A stretch of 41,006 nt of DNA from an uncultured Flavobacteriaceae bacterium (GCA_913020075.1 CAJWAE010000010.1:1-41006), one strand, 5' to 3'. Counted from the stretch's first letter, positions 1 through 9,143 are shown. Numbers and translations: made by a program. The notes: a model not told the origin generated them from the letters alone.

Positions 1-2
1 TT

Positions 3-83
3 CATTTTAATTCACATGGAGAAGAAAAACATGATAAATGTCCAATAGTTTATTCACTATCGGAATTGAAACTTTTATTTTAA
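3..83 (+). CDS. C-terminal end of an unidentified protein (partial)
   Basis: An open frame enters from the left edge and runs 26 codons to a TAA at 81-83. The tail ends in CPIVYSLSELKLLF. I do not recognise the family from so short a piece. The downstream MazG-like gene starts 46 bp later on the same strand, so the two could be co-transcribed. The reading frame is supported only by being open and by its ordinary, non-repetitive composition. Confidence 0.45.
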   Translation, partial: HFNSHGEEKHDKCPIVYSLSELKLLF

Positions 84-129
84 TCTAATTCAATCTCATA
101 GATTGTTTGAAATATCATTATTTTTGATC

Positions 130-459
130 ATGGATTTTACAAGTATACAGCAGACGGTAGACAAATGGATAGAGAATCATGGAGTTCGATATTTCAATGA
201 ATTAACCAATATGGCACAACTGACTGAAGAGGTTGGAGAGGTTGCTAGGATTATTGCTCGAAGATATGGAGAGCAGTCTGAAAAAAATAGCGATAAAAAC
301 AAAGATTTAGGTGAAGAATTAGCTGATGTCATTTTTGTTGCAATTTGCTTAGCAAATCAGACTGGAGTTGACTTACAAGAAGCATTCACCAAAAAATTAA
401 AAGACAAGACTAAACGAGATCATAATCGTCATCAAAATAATCCTAAACTCAAATTGTAG
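130..459 (+). CDS. MazG-like nucleotide pyrophosphohydrolase
   Basis: A small all-alpha NTP pyrophosphohydrolase of the MazG/dCTPase superfamily. These enzymes hydrolyse (d)NTPs to the monophosphate and PPi, usually to clear non-canonical nucleotides. The product is 109 aa. The metal-binding signature is visible: EEVGE near residues 33-37 and, after a short linker, GEELADVIF with the second acidic pair. I chose the ATG at 130; a TTG nine codons upstream (103) only adds a hydrophobic stretch that does not belong to the fold. A lysine-rich tail follows the fold. aroA begins 7 bp after the stop, so the two are probably translated from one message. The superfamily is clear; the substrate is not. 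Confidence 0.88.
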   Translation: MDFTSIQQTVDKWIENHGVRYFNELTNMAQLTEEVGEVARIIARRYGEQSEKNSDKNKDLGEELADVIFVAICLANQTGVDLQEAFTKKLKDKTKRDHNRHQNNPKLKL

Positions 460-466
460 TTTTTAA

Positions 467-1690
467 ATGGATATAAAAATTAGCCATCCTAATGGAAATA
501 GTGAAGGAAGTTTAAATATTACAGGTTCTAAAAGTGAAACCAATCGTCTACTTCTTTTACAGGCATTATTTTCAGGCTTTAAGCTAGAAAATATTTCAAA
601 TTCAGATGATAGTCAATTAATGCAACAAGCATTACAATCTACCTCTAATCTAATTGATATTCATCACGCAGGTACAGCTATGCGCTTTCTGACTGCATAT
701 TTTTCAAACATGGAAGATAGAGAGGTGGTTTTAACAGGTTCAAATCGAATGCAAGAACGCCCCATAAAAATATTAGTAGATGCCTTAAGAGAACTTGGAG
801 CTTCAATTCAGTATTTAAAAGAAGAGGGTTTTCCACCACTTAGAATTCAAGGAAAAAAACTGAGTGGAGGGAAGGTGATGCTTTCAGGCGATGTTAGTAG
901 TCAATATGTTTCTGCTTTACTTCTTTTAGGATCAGTACTAAAAAAGGGATTACAAATTAAATTAATTGGAAAAACGACATCTGTTCCATACATAAACATG
1001 ACTTTGACTTTGTTAAATAATTTTGGGATTCAAACTAAATTTGAGGGGGAGTATATTTCTGTAGTTCCTGTGAAGATTCCAATAATTGAAACACAAGTAA
1101 TTGAGTCAGATTGGAGTTCTGCATCTTATTTTTTTAGTATAGTAGCTTTATCCAAAAAGTCAGAAATTCGATTGTCAAGCTATCGTGAAAAGAGTTTGCA
1201 AGGGGATGCTATTTTAAGAGTTATTTTTAATGATTTAGGTGTCAAATCTCACTTTGAAGGCGATACACTTGTATTAAATAAAGATTCTAAGATACTTCCA
1301 AATAAAGTTAAACTTGATCTTTCAAAAGCACCAGATATTGCTCAAACTATTGCAGTGACTTGCTATGGGCTTGGAGTCGACTGTGATTTAATGGGTTTAC
1401 ATACCCTTAAAATCAAAGAAACTGATCGTTTGGAGGCCTTACAAGTAGAGCTTTCAAAACTGGGTGCATCTATTTCAGTTACAGACAAAAGTTTACATTT
1501 AGTTAGCAATAATAATTTTATTTCAAATTGTTCAATTGATACTTACAACGACCATAGAATGGCAATGGCTTTTGCTCCATTAGCTCTTAAAATACCAATT
1601 CAGATTAATGCTTCTGAAGTAGTCTCTAAATCTTATCCTGACTTTTGGGATGACTTAAAACAGCTTAATTTTCAAATAGTGAATAGATAA
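467..1690 (+). CDS. aroA: 3-phosphoshikimate 1-carboxyvinyltransferase (EPSP synthase)
   Basis: Sixth step of the shikimate pathway: shikimate-3-phosphate plus PEP gives EPSP and phosphate in the cytosol. The protein is 407 aa, slightly shorter than the roughly 427 aa of E. coli. Visible family motifs: GSKSETNR at 20-27 (substrate-binding Lys/Ser/Arg), HAGTAMRF at 67-74, GSNRMQERPI at 91-100, SSQYVSALLL, the catalytic Asp in KAPDIAQTI, KETDRL and NDHRMAM near the C terminus. The position after AGTAMR that is Pro in E. coli is Phe here; it lies in the loop linked to glyphosate response, but I infer no phenotype. Probably co-transcribed with the MazG-like gene 7 bp upstream. No other aro gene is in the window. 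Confidence 0.96.
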   Translation: MDIKISHPNGNSEGSLNITGSKSETNRLLLLQALFSGFKLENISNSDDSQLMQQALQSTSNLIDIHHAGTAMRFLTAYFSNMEDREVVLTGSNRMQERPIKILVDALRELGASIQYLKEEGFPPLRIQGKKLSGGKVMLSGDVSSQYVSALLLLGSVLKKGLQIKLIGKTTSVPYINMTLTLLNNFGIQTKFEGEYISVVPVKIPIIETQVIESDWSSASYFFSIVALSKKSEIRLSSYREKSLQGDAILRVIFNDLGVKSHFEGDTLVLNKDSKILPNKVKLDLSKAPDIAQTIAVTCYGLGVDCDLMGLHTLKIKETDRLEALQVELSKLGASISVTDKSLHLVSNNNFISNCSIDTYNDHRMAMAFAPLALKIPIQINASEVVSKSYPDFWDDLKQLNFQIVNR

Positions 1691-1702
1691 ATGTGATTTT
1701 AC

Positions 1703-1734
1703 TTGACAAACCACCTATTGAGATAGTATATTTG
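1703..1734 (+). promoter_or_regulatory. Bacteroidota-type promoter for queA
   Basis: TTG at 1703-1705, a 21-bp spacer, then TATATTTG followed by C at 1727-1734. This fits the Bacteroidota primary-sigma consensus (TTG, about 19-21 bp, TAnnTTTG). Transcription would start near 1741, about 10 nt before the queA ATG, giving a very short leader. Confidence 0.6.
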
Positions 1735-1751
1735 CAATCTAAAATTTATAA

Positions 1752-2801
1752 ATGAAATTATCTGCTTTTCAATTTGAACTACCAAGTACATTATTAGCAC
1801 AGCATCCAGCTCCTGGGCGAGATGAATCAAGACTTATGGTACTTAACCGTAAAGAAGAAACCATTGAGCATCATACTTTTAAGGATGTTATTAATTATTT
1901 TGACGAAGGAGATGTCATGGTTTTAAATAATACTAAAGTTTTTCCAGCGCGTCTTTTTGGAAATAAAGAAAAAACAGGAGCGCGGATAGAGGTGTTTTTA
2001 TTGCGAGAATTAAATCAAGAACAACGTCTGTGGGATGTTTTAGTAGACCCTGCGCGTAAAATCAGAATAGGAAATAAACTTTATTTTGGATCAGATGAAA
2101 GTCTTGTTGCTGAGGTAATTGACAATACTACTTCTCGAGGTAGAACATTGAGATTTTTATTTGATGGAAGCTATGATGAGTTTAGAACTAAACTTACTGA
2201 ATTAGGACAAACACCACTTCCTAAATATATTAATCGTCCTATTGAAGATGAAGATCAAGAACGTTATCAGACCATTTATGCAAAGCATGAAGGAGCTGTT
2301 GCTGCTCCAACAGCAGGACTTCATTTTTCCAAACATTTATTAAAAAAATTAGAAATAAAAGGAATTAATTTAGCTGAGTTGACTCTTCATGTTGGCCTAG
2401 GCACTTTTAGTGCTGTTGAAGTTGAGGACTTATCAAAACACAAAATGGACTCTGAAGAACTTATTATTGATGCTTTGGCTATTGCTAAAGTAAATAAAGC
2501 TTTAGCAGAAAAAAGAAGAATATGTGCCGTAGGCACGACCTCAATGCGTGGTTTAGAGAGTTCGGTTTCACCCAGAGGATTACTTAATGAATATAATGGT
2601 TGGACACATAAGTTCATTTTCCCTCCCTTTGATTTTTCTATTGCAAATAGTATGATTACAAATTTTCATACACCTAAGTCAACTTTATTAATGATGGTTT
2701 CAGCTTTTGCAGATCCTGATTTCATTAAACATGCCTATAGTATTGCTATAAAAGAGAAGTATAATTTTTACTCTTATGGCGATGCGATGTTAGTCATATA
2801 A
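1752..2801 (+). CDS. queA: S-adenosylmethionine:tRNA ribosyltransferase-isomerase
   Basis: Transfers and isomerises the ribosyl group of SAM onto 7-aminomethyl-7-deazaguanine in tRNA to give epoxyqueuosine, the penultimate step of queuosine formation at wobble position 34. It is 349 aa, normal for the family. Diagnostic segments in order: [20 protein letters not shown] at the N terminus, [56 protein letters not shown] and [17 protein letters not shown]. The ATG at 1752 sits just downstream of a good promoter, so queA appears to open its own transcription unit, followed 40 bp later by rlmN. No other queuosine genes are in the window. Confidence 0.96.
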   Translation: MKLSAFQFELPSTLLAQHPAPGRDESRLMVLNRKEETIEHHTFKDVINYFDEGDVMVLNNTKVFPARLFGNKEKTGARIEVFLLRELNQEQRLWDVLVDPARKIRIGNKLYFGSDESLVAEVIDNTTSRGRTLRFLFDGSYDEFRTKLTELGQTPLPKYINRPIEDEDQERYQTIYAKHEGAVAAPTAGLHFSKHLLKKLEIKGINLAELTLHVGLGTFSAVEVEDLSKHKMDSEELIIDALAIAKVNKALAEKRRICAVGTTSMRGLESSVSPRGLLNEYNGWTHKFIFPPFDFSIANSMITNFHTPKSTLLMMVSAFADPDFIKHAYSIAIKEKYNFYSYGDAMLVI

Positions 2802-2841
2802 AACACAAAACCGCATTGATTCGGATTTTTTATATTTCATT

Positions 2842-3906
2842 TTGAAAATAATTGATAAAAAAGATATTAGAGCTTTATCTAAAGAAGAATTACAATTTTT
2901 TTTTAGACAACATGGATTCCCTTCTTTTAAAGGAGATCAGGTGTATCAATGGTTATGGCAAAAAGGATTTCATGATTTTGATTTGATGACAAATCTTTCT
3001 TTAAATCATCGTAATCTTTTAAAAAAATACTTTGAAATTAAGCATATTAATATTGATCTACAGCAACGGAGTTTAGATGGTACAATTAAAAATGCAGTAA
3101 AACTTTTCGATAACTTCATTATAGAGTCGGTTTTGATTCCAACATCAAAAAGAACTACTGCCTGTGTTTCGTCTCAAGTGGGTTGTAGTTTAGATTGTAC
3201 TTTTTGTGCTACGGCATCACTAAAGAGAATGCGTAATTTAAACCCAGATGAGATTTATGATCAGGTGGTTGCAATGGATAAACAAAGTAGACTTTATCAT
3301 AATCGTCCACTTTCAAATATAGTTTTTATGGGAATGGGGGAGCCATTAATGAATTATAACAATGTAATGGTCGCTATTGAAAAAATTATTGATTCTGAGG
3401 GTCTAGCTATGTCTCCAAAAAGAATTATTCTTTCAACTTCAGGGGTGCCAAAGATGATTCGTAAGATGGCTGATGATAAAGTAAGGTTTGGATTGGCTGT
3501 ATCTCTTCATAGTGCACGTCAAGAAATACGTGAAACTATTATGCCTTTTGCTAAAAAATTCAAACTTGATGATCTCATTGAAGCTCTTGAGTACTGGTAT
3601 GCTTTTACCAAAAAGAAAATTACTTTTGAGTATGTTGTTTGGAATGAAATAAATGATTTAAAAGAAGATATAGATGCATTGGTGCGCTTATGTAAACGAA
3701 TTCCTTCTAAGGTAAATATCATTCAATATAATCCGATAGATAATGCTTCATTTAAAGAGGCTCCGCAATCAGTTATTGACTCTTATATAGAAGCTTTGAG
3801 TAGATCTAAAATTAAGGTGACCTATCGGCGTTCAAGAGGAGTTGATATTGATGCTGCTTGTGGGCAACTGGCAAATAAGTTGGACAAAAAAGAAAAGACA
3901 TTTTAA
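2842..3906 (+). CDS. rlmN: Dual-specificity RNA methyltransferase RlmN (radical SAM)
   Basis: Methylates C2 of A2503 in 23S rRNA and of A37 in some tRNAs by radical SAM chemistry. The product is 354 aa. The [4Fe-4S]-binding CxxxCxxC is at C115, C119 and C122 (QVGCSLDCTFCAT). GMGEPLMNY follows, and the methyl-carrying cysteine lies in ACGQLA near residue 340. The frame has no suitable ATG; translation appears to start at the TTG at 2842 (MKIIDKKDIRALS), which matches the usual N-terminal length. It follows queA by 40 bp with only a weak hairpin between, so read-through is likely. The pairing with queA puts two RNA-modification genes together. Confidence 0.95.
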   Translation: MKIIDKKDIRALSKEELQFFFRQHGFPSFKGDQVYQWLWQKGFHDFDLMTNLSLNHRNLLKKYFEIKHINIDLQQRSLDGTIKNAVKLFDNFIIESVLIPTSKRTTACVSSQVGCSLDCTFCATASLKRMRNLNPDEIYDQVVAMDKQSRLYHNRPLSNIVFMGMGEPLMNYNNVMVAIEKIIDSEGLAMSPKRIILSTSGVPKMIRKMADDKVRFGLAVSLHSARQEIRETIMPFAKKFKLDDLIEALEYWYAFTKKKITFEYVVWNEINDLKEDIDALVRLCKRIPSKVNIIQYNPIDNASFKEAPQSVIDSYIEALSRSKIKVTYRRSRGVDIDAACGQLANKLDKKEKTF

Positions 3907-3947
3907 ATGGAAAGTAAGTAAACAGATTTGGTATTTTTATAGGAAAT

Positions 3948-4925
3948 ATGAAAATTGTAGAGAGAATTAAAAAGCCTATTTATAATGAAATGGAACTTTT
4001 TGAAGAAAAGTTTACCAATTCTATGTCATCCAAAATAGCTCTACTCAACAGAATCACTCATTTTATTGTTAAAAGAAAAGGCAAACAAATGCGTCCTATG
4101 TTTGTTTTTCTTGTCGCGAAGCTTTTAGGAAAAGGTGTAGTTAATGAGCGTGCCTATCGGGGCGCTTCTGTAATTGAATTAATTCATACCGCTACTTTAG
4201 TTCACGATGATGTTGTTGATGATAGTAATATGAGAAGGGGTTTTTTTTCTATTAATTCTCTTTGGAAAAATAAAATTGCAGTTTTAGTTGGAGATTATTT
4301 ACTTTCAAAAGGTTTGTTACTATCCATTGAATATGAAGATTTTGATTTATTGAAAATTATATCTTTAGCAGTAAGGGAAATGAGTCAAGGAGAATTACTT
4401 CAAATTGAAAAAGCTCGTGATTTAGACATTAATGAAGAAATTTATTATGAAATTATTAGGCAGAAAACAGCAACTTTATTAGCTGCATGTTGCGCAATGG
4501 GAGCGCAAGCAGTAGATGCTGATCCTAGTGACGTAAAAAAAATGTATCGTTTTGGAGAATTACTCGGTATGGCATTCCAAATCAAAGATGACCTTTTTGA
4601 TTATGGAGAACAAAAAATAGGAAAACCAACAGGAATTGATATTAAAGAAAAAAAGATGACTCTTCCTTTAATACATGTTCTAAATATAGTTTCTAAATCT
4701 GAAAAAAGTAATATAATTAATATTGTAAGAAACCATAATAAAAATAGCGTTAAAGTTCGTGAGCTGATTAATTTAGTTAAATCAAAAGGGGGATTTGATT
4801 TTGCTATAGCTAAGATGGAAGATTACAGGAAACAAGCTTTACGGCTATTATATGAATTTCCTAAAAATCAATATCGAGATTCCTTAGAACTCATGTTAAA
4901 CTATGTTATTGAGCGAAAAATGTAA
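3948..4925 (+). CDS. Long-chain all-trans polyprenyl diphosphate synthase
   Basis: Adds isopentenyl units head-to-tail to an allylic diphosphate to make the side chain of an isoprenoid quinone; in this lineage that would be menaquinone. It is 325 aa, all-alpha. The first aspartate-rich motif is DDVVD at 87-91 within LVHDDVVDDSNMRRG, and the second is DDLFD at 214-218 within QIKDDLFDYG. The residue five before the first motif is a small Ala, which in characterised enzymes leaves room for long chains; this supports an octaprenyl-type product over farnesyl or geranylgeranyl. That length assignment is inference. It starts at the ATG at 3948, 41 bp after rlmN, and dnaG follows 65 bp downstream. 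Confidence 0.9.
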   Translation: MKIVERIKKPIYNEMELFEEKFTNSMSSKIALLNRITHFIVKRKGKQMRPMFVFLVAKLLGKGVVNERAYRGASVIELIHTATLVHDDVVDDSNMRRGFFSINSLWKNKIAVLVGDYLLSKGLLLSIEYEDFDLLKIISLAVREMSQGELLQIEKARDLDINEEIYYEIIRQKTATLLAACCAMGAQAVDADPSDVKKMYRFGELLGMAFQIKDDLFDYGEQKIGKPTGIDIKEKKMTLPLIHVLNIVSKSEKSNIINIVRNHNKNSVKVRELINLVKSKGGFDFAIAKMEDYRKQALRLLYEFPKNQYRDSLELMLNYVIERKM

Positions 4926-4990
4926 GTTCAGACTATTTAAAATCGCGTGGTTTCCTCATAATGTTTTAAATTTATAAAAAACACTATTAT

Positions 4991-6952
4991 TTGATTACAA
5001 GAAACACTATAGATCAAGTTTATGAAACTGCCAGAGTAGAAGAGGTTATTGGTGATTTTGTGGTTTTGAAAAAATCAGGATCTAACTTTAAAGGTCTTAG
5101 TCCTTTTTCTCAAGAAAGAACACCTAGTTTTATGGTTTCACCTGTGAAGCAAATTTGGAAAGATTTTAGTAGTGGAAAGGGTGGTAATGTTGTCGCTTTT
5201 CTTATGGAGCACGAACATTTTAGTTATCCCGAAGCTATACGTTTTTTGGCAAAAAAGTACAATATTGAAATCGAAGAAACAGAGCAATCTAATGAAGAAA
5301 AAGAAAAGGCAAACTCTAGGGAAAGTCTATATTTAGTCAATAAATATGCACAAGAATCTTTTAGTAAAGATCTTTGGGAATATCCTGAAGGTATGGCAAT
5401 TGGATTAAGTTATTTGAGGGAGCGAGGTTTTTCAGATGAAACAATTATTTCTTTTGGTTTGGGATATTCATCTGAACGCATAGATCATTTTTATCAAAAA
5501 GCAATTAAATCTGGCTATACAGAAGAATATCTTGTTAAATCAGGACTATCAATTAAGAGTGAAAGGGGAGCTATAGATCGTTTTAGAGGAAGGGTTATTT
5601 TTCCAATACGAAGCATGGCAGGTCGTATTCAGGGTTTTGGAGGGCGCATCCTTTCTAATACGAAAAAAACAGCAAAATACCTTAATTCTCCTGAGAGTGA
5701 AATTTATCATAAAAGTCAGGTTTTATATGGAATTTTTGAGGCTAAAAAGGCAATAGCTAAAGAAGATGTTTGTTATTTGGTAGAGGGATATACTGATGTA
5801 ATCCAAATGTTTCAAAAAGGGATAAATAATGTTGTTTCTTCTTCGGGAACATCACTTACTCCAGGTCAGATTAGCTTGATCAGAAGGCTTTCTTCTAATA
5901 TTGTTGTATTATTTGATGGCGATGCAGCAGGTCTTCGAGCTGCAATTCGTGGAATCGATCTTATTTTAGAGCAGGGAATGAATGTTAAAGTTTGTACTTT
6001 TCCTGAAGGCGAAGATCCTGATAGCTTCGCAAAGTCAAATAGTCTTGAAAATATTCAATTATATTTAAAAGATGAAGCTAAGGATTTTATTCAATTCAAA
6101 ACAGATCTTCTTCTTAAAGAATCAGATAATGATCCTGTAAAAAAAGCAACTACTATTCGTGAAATTGTTCAAAGTATATCTAAAATCCCCGATGCTATTC
6201 AGCAAGAAATTTATATTAAGCAATGTGCTTATTCTATGGAAATTTCTGAGGTAGTTTTGTTTAATGCTTTAGCTCAGGAACAAAATAAAAAAGATGTGCC
6301 TGTTAGAAAAAGGTTTTCTTCAATTACTGAAGAAAGTCAAATTCAAAAAACACCTGATCAAAAAAATAATGCAGATCCTTTACTTATTTTAGAGAAGCAA
6401 ATTATAAGTATTCTTCTGCAATACGGTAGTCATGAGGCCTCTTTTAATGAACTTTATGTAACTTCAGACGAAGAAGGAAATTTAATTGAAGAATCTAAAA
6501 CAATTCAATCTAAGGTATATGAAAAGATCTTTTTAGATTTACAACAAGATGAAGTAGAGTTAATCCAGCCTGAATTCCAATTACTCTATAATCAGCTCAT
6601 AGAACTTTTCCAAACCAAAGGTGAAATTAAAATAGATAAAATTATTCAACAAACAGATCCTAATTTAGGCCAAATTCTAACAGATATTTTAATTGCAGAT
6701 GAGGTACATCAACTACATGATTGGGAAAAGAAAAATATTTTTGTTAAAGATAGAAAAAGTGCTGTAGGTCAACTTGTCAGTGAAACAATCCTGACCTTTA
6801 GAAGGTATCTTATTGACCAAAAGATAAAAAGCTTAGTTGAATCTGCTCAAAAATCAAACGCAATGTCTGAACATATTGAATTCTTAGAAGACGTTATACA
6901 GTATCAAAATCTTAAAAAACTACTTTCTAAGAAATTAAACAGAGTCCTTTAA
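4991..6952 (+). CDS. dnaG: DNA primase with a degenerate zinc-binding domain
   Basis: Synthesises RNA primers for replication and works with the replicative helicase. It is 653 aa. Order: N-terminal zinc-ribbon-like domain (1-95), RNA polymerase/TOPRIM core with VEGYTDVIQMF and VVLFDGDAAGLRAA, and an alpha-helical helicase-interaction domain at the C terminus. The fold of the first domain is recognisable (SNFKGLSPF, TPSFMVSPVKQIW, GGNVVAFLMEHEHFSYPEA), but the four metal ligands of the usual CHC2 finger are replaced by Ser37, Ser40, Asp58 and Ser61. The start is a TTG at 4991 giving MITRNTIDQV, which matches the family N terminus; no ATG fits. The stop overlaps the stop of convergent nadE. 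Confidence 0.95.
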   Translation: MITRNTIDQVYETARVEEVIGDFVVLKKSGSNFKGLSPFSQERTPSFMVSPVKQIWKDFSSGKGGNVVAFLMEHEHFSYPEAIRFLAKKYNIEIEETEQSNEEKEKANSRESLYLVNKYAQESFSKDLWEYPEGMAIGLSYLRERGFSDETIISFGLGYSSERIDHFYQKAIKSGYTEEYLVKSGLSIKSERGAIDRFRGRVIFPIRSMAGRIQGFGGRILSNTKKTAKYLNSPESEIYHKSQVLYGIFEAKKAIAKEDVCYLVEGYTDVIQMFQKGINNVVSSSGTSLTPGQISLIRRLSSNIVVLFDGDAAGLRAAIRGIDLILEQGMNVKVCTFPEGEDPDSFAKSNSLENIQLYLKDEAKDFIQFKTDLLLKESDNDPVKKATTIREIVQSISKIPDAIQQEIYIKQCAYSMEISEVVLFNALAQEQNKKDVPVRKRFSSITEESQIQKTPDQKNNADPLLILEKQIISILLQYGSHEASFNELYVTSDEEGNLIEESKTIQSKVYEKIFLDLQQDEVELIQPEFQLLYNQLIELFQTKGEIKIDKIIQQTDPNLGQILTDILIADEVHQLHDWEKKNIFVKDRKSAVGQLVSETILTFRRYLIDQKIKSLVESAQKSNAMSEHIEFLEDVIQYQNLKKLLSKKLNRVL

Positions 6953-7743
6953 AGTAAGTCTTGTGGTATTTTGCATATGGGTATTGGAATCATCTTATGT
7001 TGATTTTGTTTGTGATGTTTTAGATAAATTTGATAAACAATTTTTTGTCTATCATTAAATAATACTGGATCTTCATTTTTTTTATAAGACTCCATTGCCC
7101 ATTCAAGTTCAGGGTATGAAGCACCTAATTGGTCTTCATCTGTTCTTTCATCTCCCCAAAGACCATCTGTTGGTGCTGCTTTTTGAATAGATTTAATAAT
7201 TTTCATTTGAATTGCGAGTTTATAAATCTCTGTCTTTAAAAGATCCGCAATCGGGCTTAAATCGACACCACCGTCACCATATTTAGTATAGAAACCAACA
7301 CCAAAATCTTCAACTTTATTTCCAGTCCCAACAACAAGGTATTCGTGCAAAGAAGCAAAATAATATAAACTAGTCATTCTAAGCCTAGCTCTTGTATTTG
7401 CTAAACTTAAGAATTGAGATTCTTTATCTTGTGTAATGGGTAGGCTTTTTGAAAATGTTTCAAAAACAGAGTCAAGAGGTAGTGTATGTGATTTAACATT
7501 ATTAAAATTAGATTTTAACCAAGATATATGCTCCTGAGCTCTTGATATTTGATTGACTTCTTGCTTTATAGGCATTTCTAGAACAAGGAGATTTTCTCCT
7601 GTTTTAGCACAAAGTGTTGAAGTGACTGCAGAGTCTATTCCTCCAGATACTCCAACTACAAAACCTTTCATATTAGAGTTTTTAAGATAGGAAAAGAGCC
7701 ATTTTGTTATATAGTTTTCTACTTTTTTAAAAGATTTCATCAT
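6949..7743 (-). CDS. nadE: NH3-dependent NAD+ synthetase
   Basis: Last step of NAD synthesis: deamido-NAD plus ATP and ammonia gives NAD. It is 264 aa, consistent with the short ammonia-using form; there is no N-terminal glutaminase (nitrilase) domain. The PP-loop signature is SGGIDSA at 33-39. Further family segments are VVGTGNKVEDFGVGFYTKYG, DGGVDLSPIADLLKTE and the deamido-NAD-binding AAPTDGLWGDERTDEDQLG. The first two codons are both ATG (7741-7743 or 7738-7740). It converges on dnaG with the two stop codons sharing bases at 6949-6952, and diverges from gldB. Confidence 0.95.
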   Translation of the reverse strand: MMKSFKKVENYITKWLFSYLKNSNMKGFVVGVSGGIDSAVTSTLCAKTGENLLVLEMPIKQEVNQISRAQEHISWLKSNFNNVKSHTLPLDSVFETFSKSLPITQDKESQFLSLANTRARLRMTSLYYFASLHEYLVVGTGNKVEDFGVGFYTKYGDGGVDLSPIADLLKTEIYKLAIQMKIIKSIQKAAPTDGLWGDERTDEDQLGASYPELEWAMESYKKNEDPVLFNDRQKIVYQIYLKHHKQNQHKMIPIPICKIPQDLL

Positions 7744-7793
7744 TAAATCGTTAATAGCTATTAAATTTGTTCGAAATTAAAGTATTTGTAGAT

Positions 7794-8801
7794 ATGATAA
7801 AAAATCTAAAGGATAGACTTTCCCCTTTTTTTCTATTTTTTCAAAATAGAATCTCTTTTATTATTTTTTGTTTGATTTTTTATTCATGTAGTTCTGGTTC
7901 AAAACATGAAGCTGAAATTGAAAAAATACCAGTTGATATTTCTTTTGATCGTTTTGATTTAAAGTTTTACAATCAACACCCCAAAGTTATACCTATTCTT
8001 AAAAATGAATATCCTTTTTTGTTTCCTAAACAGTTTTCTGATAGTCTATGGATAAAACGTCAAAAAGATAGTTTGCAATTACTTCTTCAGGATGAAGTAA
8101 ATGATGTTTTTTCTGACACTTCTCAATTAGAGGATAAAGTATCTCATTTGTTCAAGCACATAAAGTTTTATTTTCCTAAAACAAAAATTCCTCGTGTTAT
8201 AACACTAACAAATAATGTTGATTATCAAATCAAAATAATTTATTCAGATAGTTTGTTATTACTTTCTTTTGACACTTTTTTAGGAGCTAATAATTCATTA
8301 TATGATGGAATACCTGGTTATATTAGAAAAGAATTGGATAAAAAATACATCCTTACACAAATAGTAGATAAATTTGGAACATATACGATTCCTCCCCCAG
8401 AGGATAGAACCTTTTTGGCTCAATTAATCTATGAAGGGAAAAAACTATATGTTCAAGATTTAGTTCAGACTCATGCTTCTGAGGCAATAAAGATTTCTTA
8501 TTTAGAAAACGAACTGACTTGGGCAAAAGAAAATGAATTGTATGTTTGGAAATATTTTATTGAAAAACAAATTTTGTATAATACTGATCCTGAATGGGTA
8601 CAGCGTTTTATTGACCCTTCGCCTTTTTCCAAATTTTATTTACAACTCGATAATCAAACTCCTGGAGGTATAGGCAAATGGATGGGGTGGCAAATAATTA
8701 AAAGTTATATAGATTTATATCCTAAAACGACAATTAAAGAACTTATAAAGCTTCCTGCGCAAAAACTATTTAATTTATCAAAATATAAACCCAACAGATA
8801 A
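7794..8801 (+). CDS. gldB: Gliding motility lipoprotein GldB
   Basis: The family is known from Flavobacterium, where GldB is a cell-envelope lipoprotein needed for gliding; its biochemical role is not defined. The ATG at 7794 (335 aa) gives a signal sequence with a long hydrophobic segment ending in a lipobox-like FYSC, Cys32 from this start. An in-frame TTG at 7767 would only lengthen the signal. Family features: PVDISFDRFDLKFY just after the signal, YFPKTKIPRVITLTN, and GGIGKWMGWQIIKSYI near the end. The strongest support is the gene order: its stop overlaps the start of gldC by one base, as in Flavobacterium. Presence does not prove gliding, because non-gliding relatives also carry gldB. 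Confidence 0.88.
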   Translation: MIKNLKDRLSPFFLFFQNRISFIIFCLIFYSCSSGSKHEAEIEKIPVDISFDRFDLKFYNQHPKVIPILKNEYPFLFPKQFSDSLWIKRQKDSLQLLLQDEVNDVFSDTSQLEDKVSHLFKHIKFYFPKTKIPRVITLTNNVDYQIKIIYSDSLLLLSFDTFLGANNSLYDGIPGYIRKELDKKYILTQIVDKFGTYTIPPPEDRTFLAQLIYEGKKLYVQDLVQTHASEAIKISYLENELTWAKENELYVWKYFIEKQILYNTDPEWVQRFIDPSPFSKFYLQLDNQTPGGIGKWMGWQIIKSYIDLYPKTTIKELIKLPAQKLFNLSKYKPNR

Positions 8802-9139
8802 TGGCAGTTCAAAAACAAACAGAGATTAAGATTGATATTAGTCTGGATGAAAACAACGTACCTGAAAAAATGAAATGGTCTGCTCCAGACGGTGGAATAA
8901 GCAATATGGTCACTAAAGCTATGTTACTTTCATTTTGGGATCCTGAAGAGCAAGAAACTTTAAAAATGGACTTATGGGTTAAGGATATGCCTTTAGACCA
9001 AATGCATCTTTTTTTTCATCAAACATTAGTGTCTTTAAGCGAAACATTTTATGAAGCGACAAAAGATGAAAAAATGACAGCTACTATGAAGGATTTCTGT
9101 GATTATTTCGCTGATAAACTAAAGTTAAAGAAAAATTAG
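8801..9139 (+). CDS. gldC: Gliding motility protein GldC
   Basis: A small soluble protein (112 aa) with no signal peptide or membrane segment, recognised as GldC by its immediate linkage to gldB and by KIDISLDENNVPEKMKWSAPDGG at the N terminus (residues about 10-32) and KAMLLSFWDPEEQETL. In Flavobacterium, GldC supports gliding but is not strictly required. The ATG overlaps the gldB stop (TAATG), so translation is probably coupled. It ends 4 bp before the stop of convergent engB, leaving no room for a separate terminator. Confidence 0.88.
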   Translation: MAVQKQTEIKIDISLDENNVPEKMKWSAPDGGISNMVTKAMLLSFWDPEEQETLKMDLWVKDMPLDQMHLFFHQTLVSLSETFYEATKDEKMTATMKDFCDYFADKLKLKKN

Positions 9140-9143
9140 ATTA

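Noticed and set aside
119-126. TATTTTTG as a promoter for the MazG-like gene
   Set aside because: It matches TAnnTTTG, but the predicted start (about 133) falls inside the gene's ATG at 130 and there is no TTG at the right distance.
2807-2829. Hairpin between queA and rlmN (aaaaccg with cggatttt) as a terminator
   Set aside because: The stem has only three solid GC pairs and a bulge, and rlmN follows at once; too weak to call.
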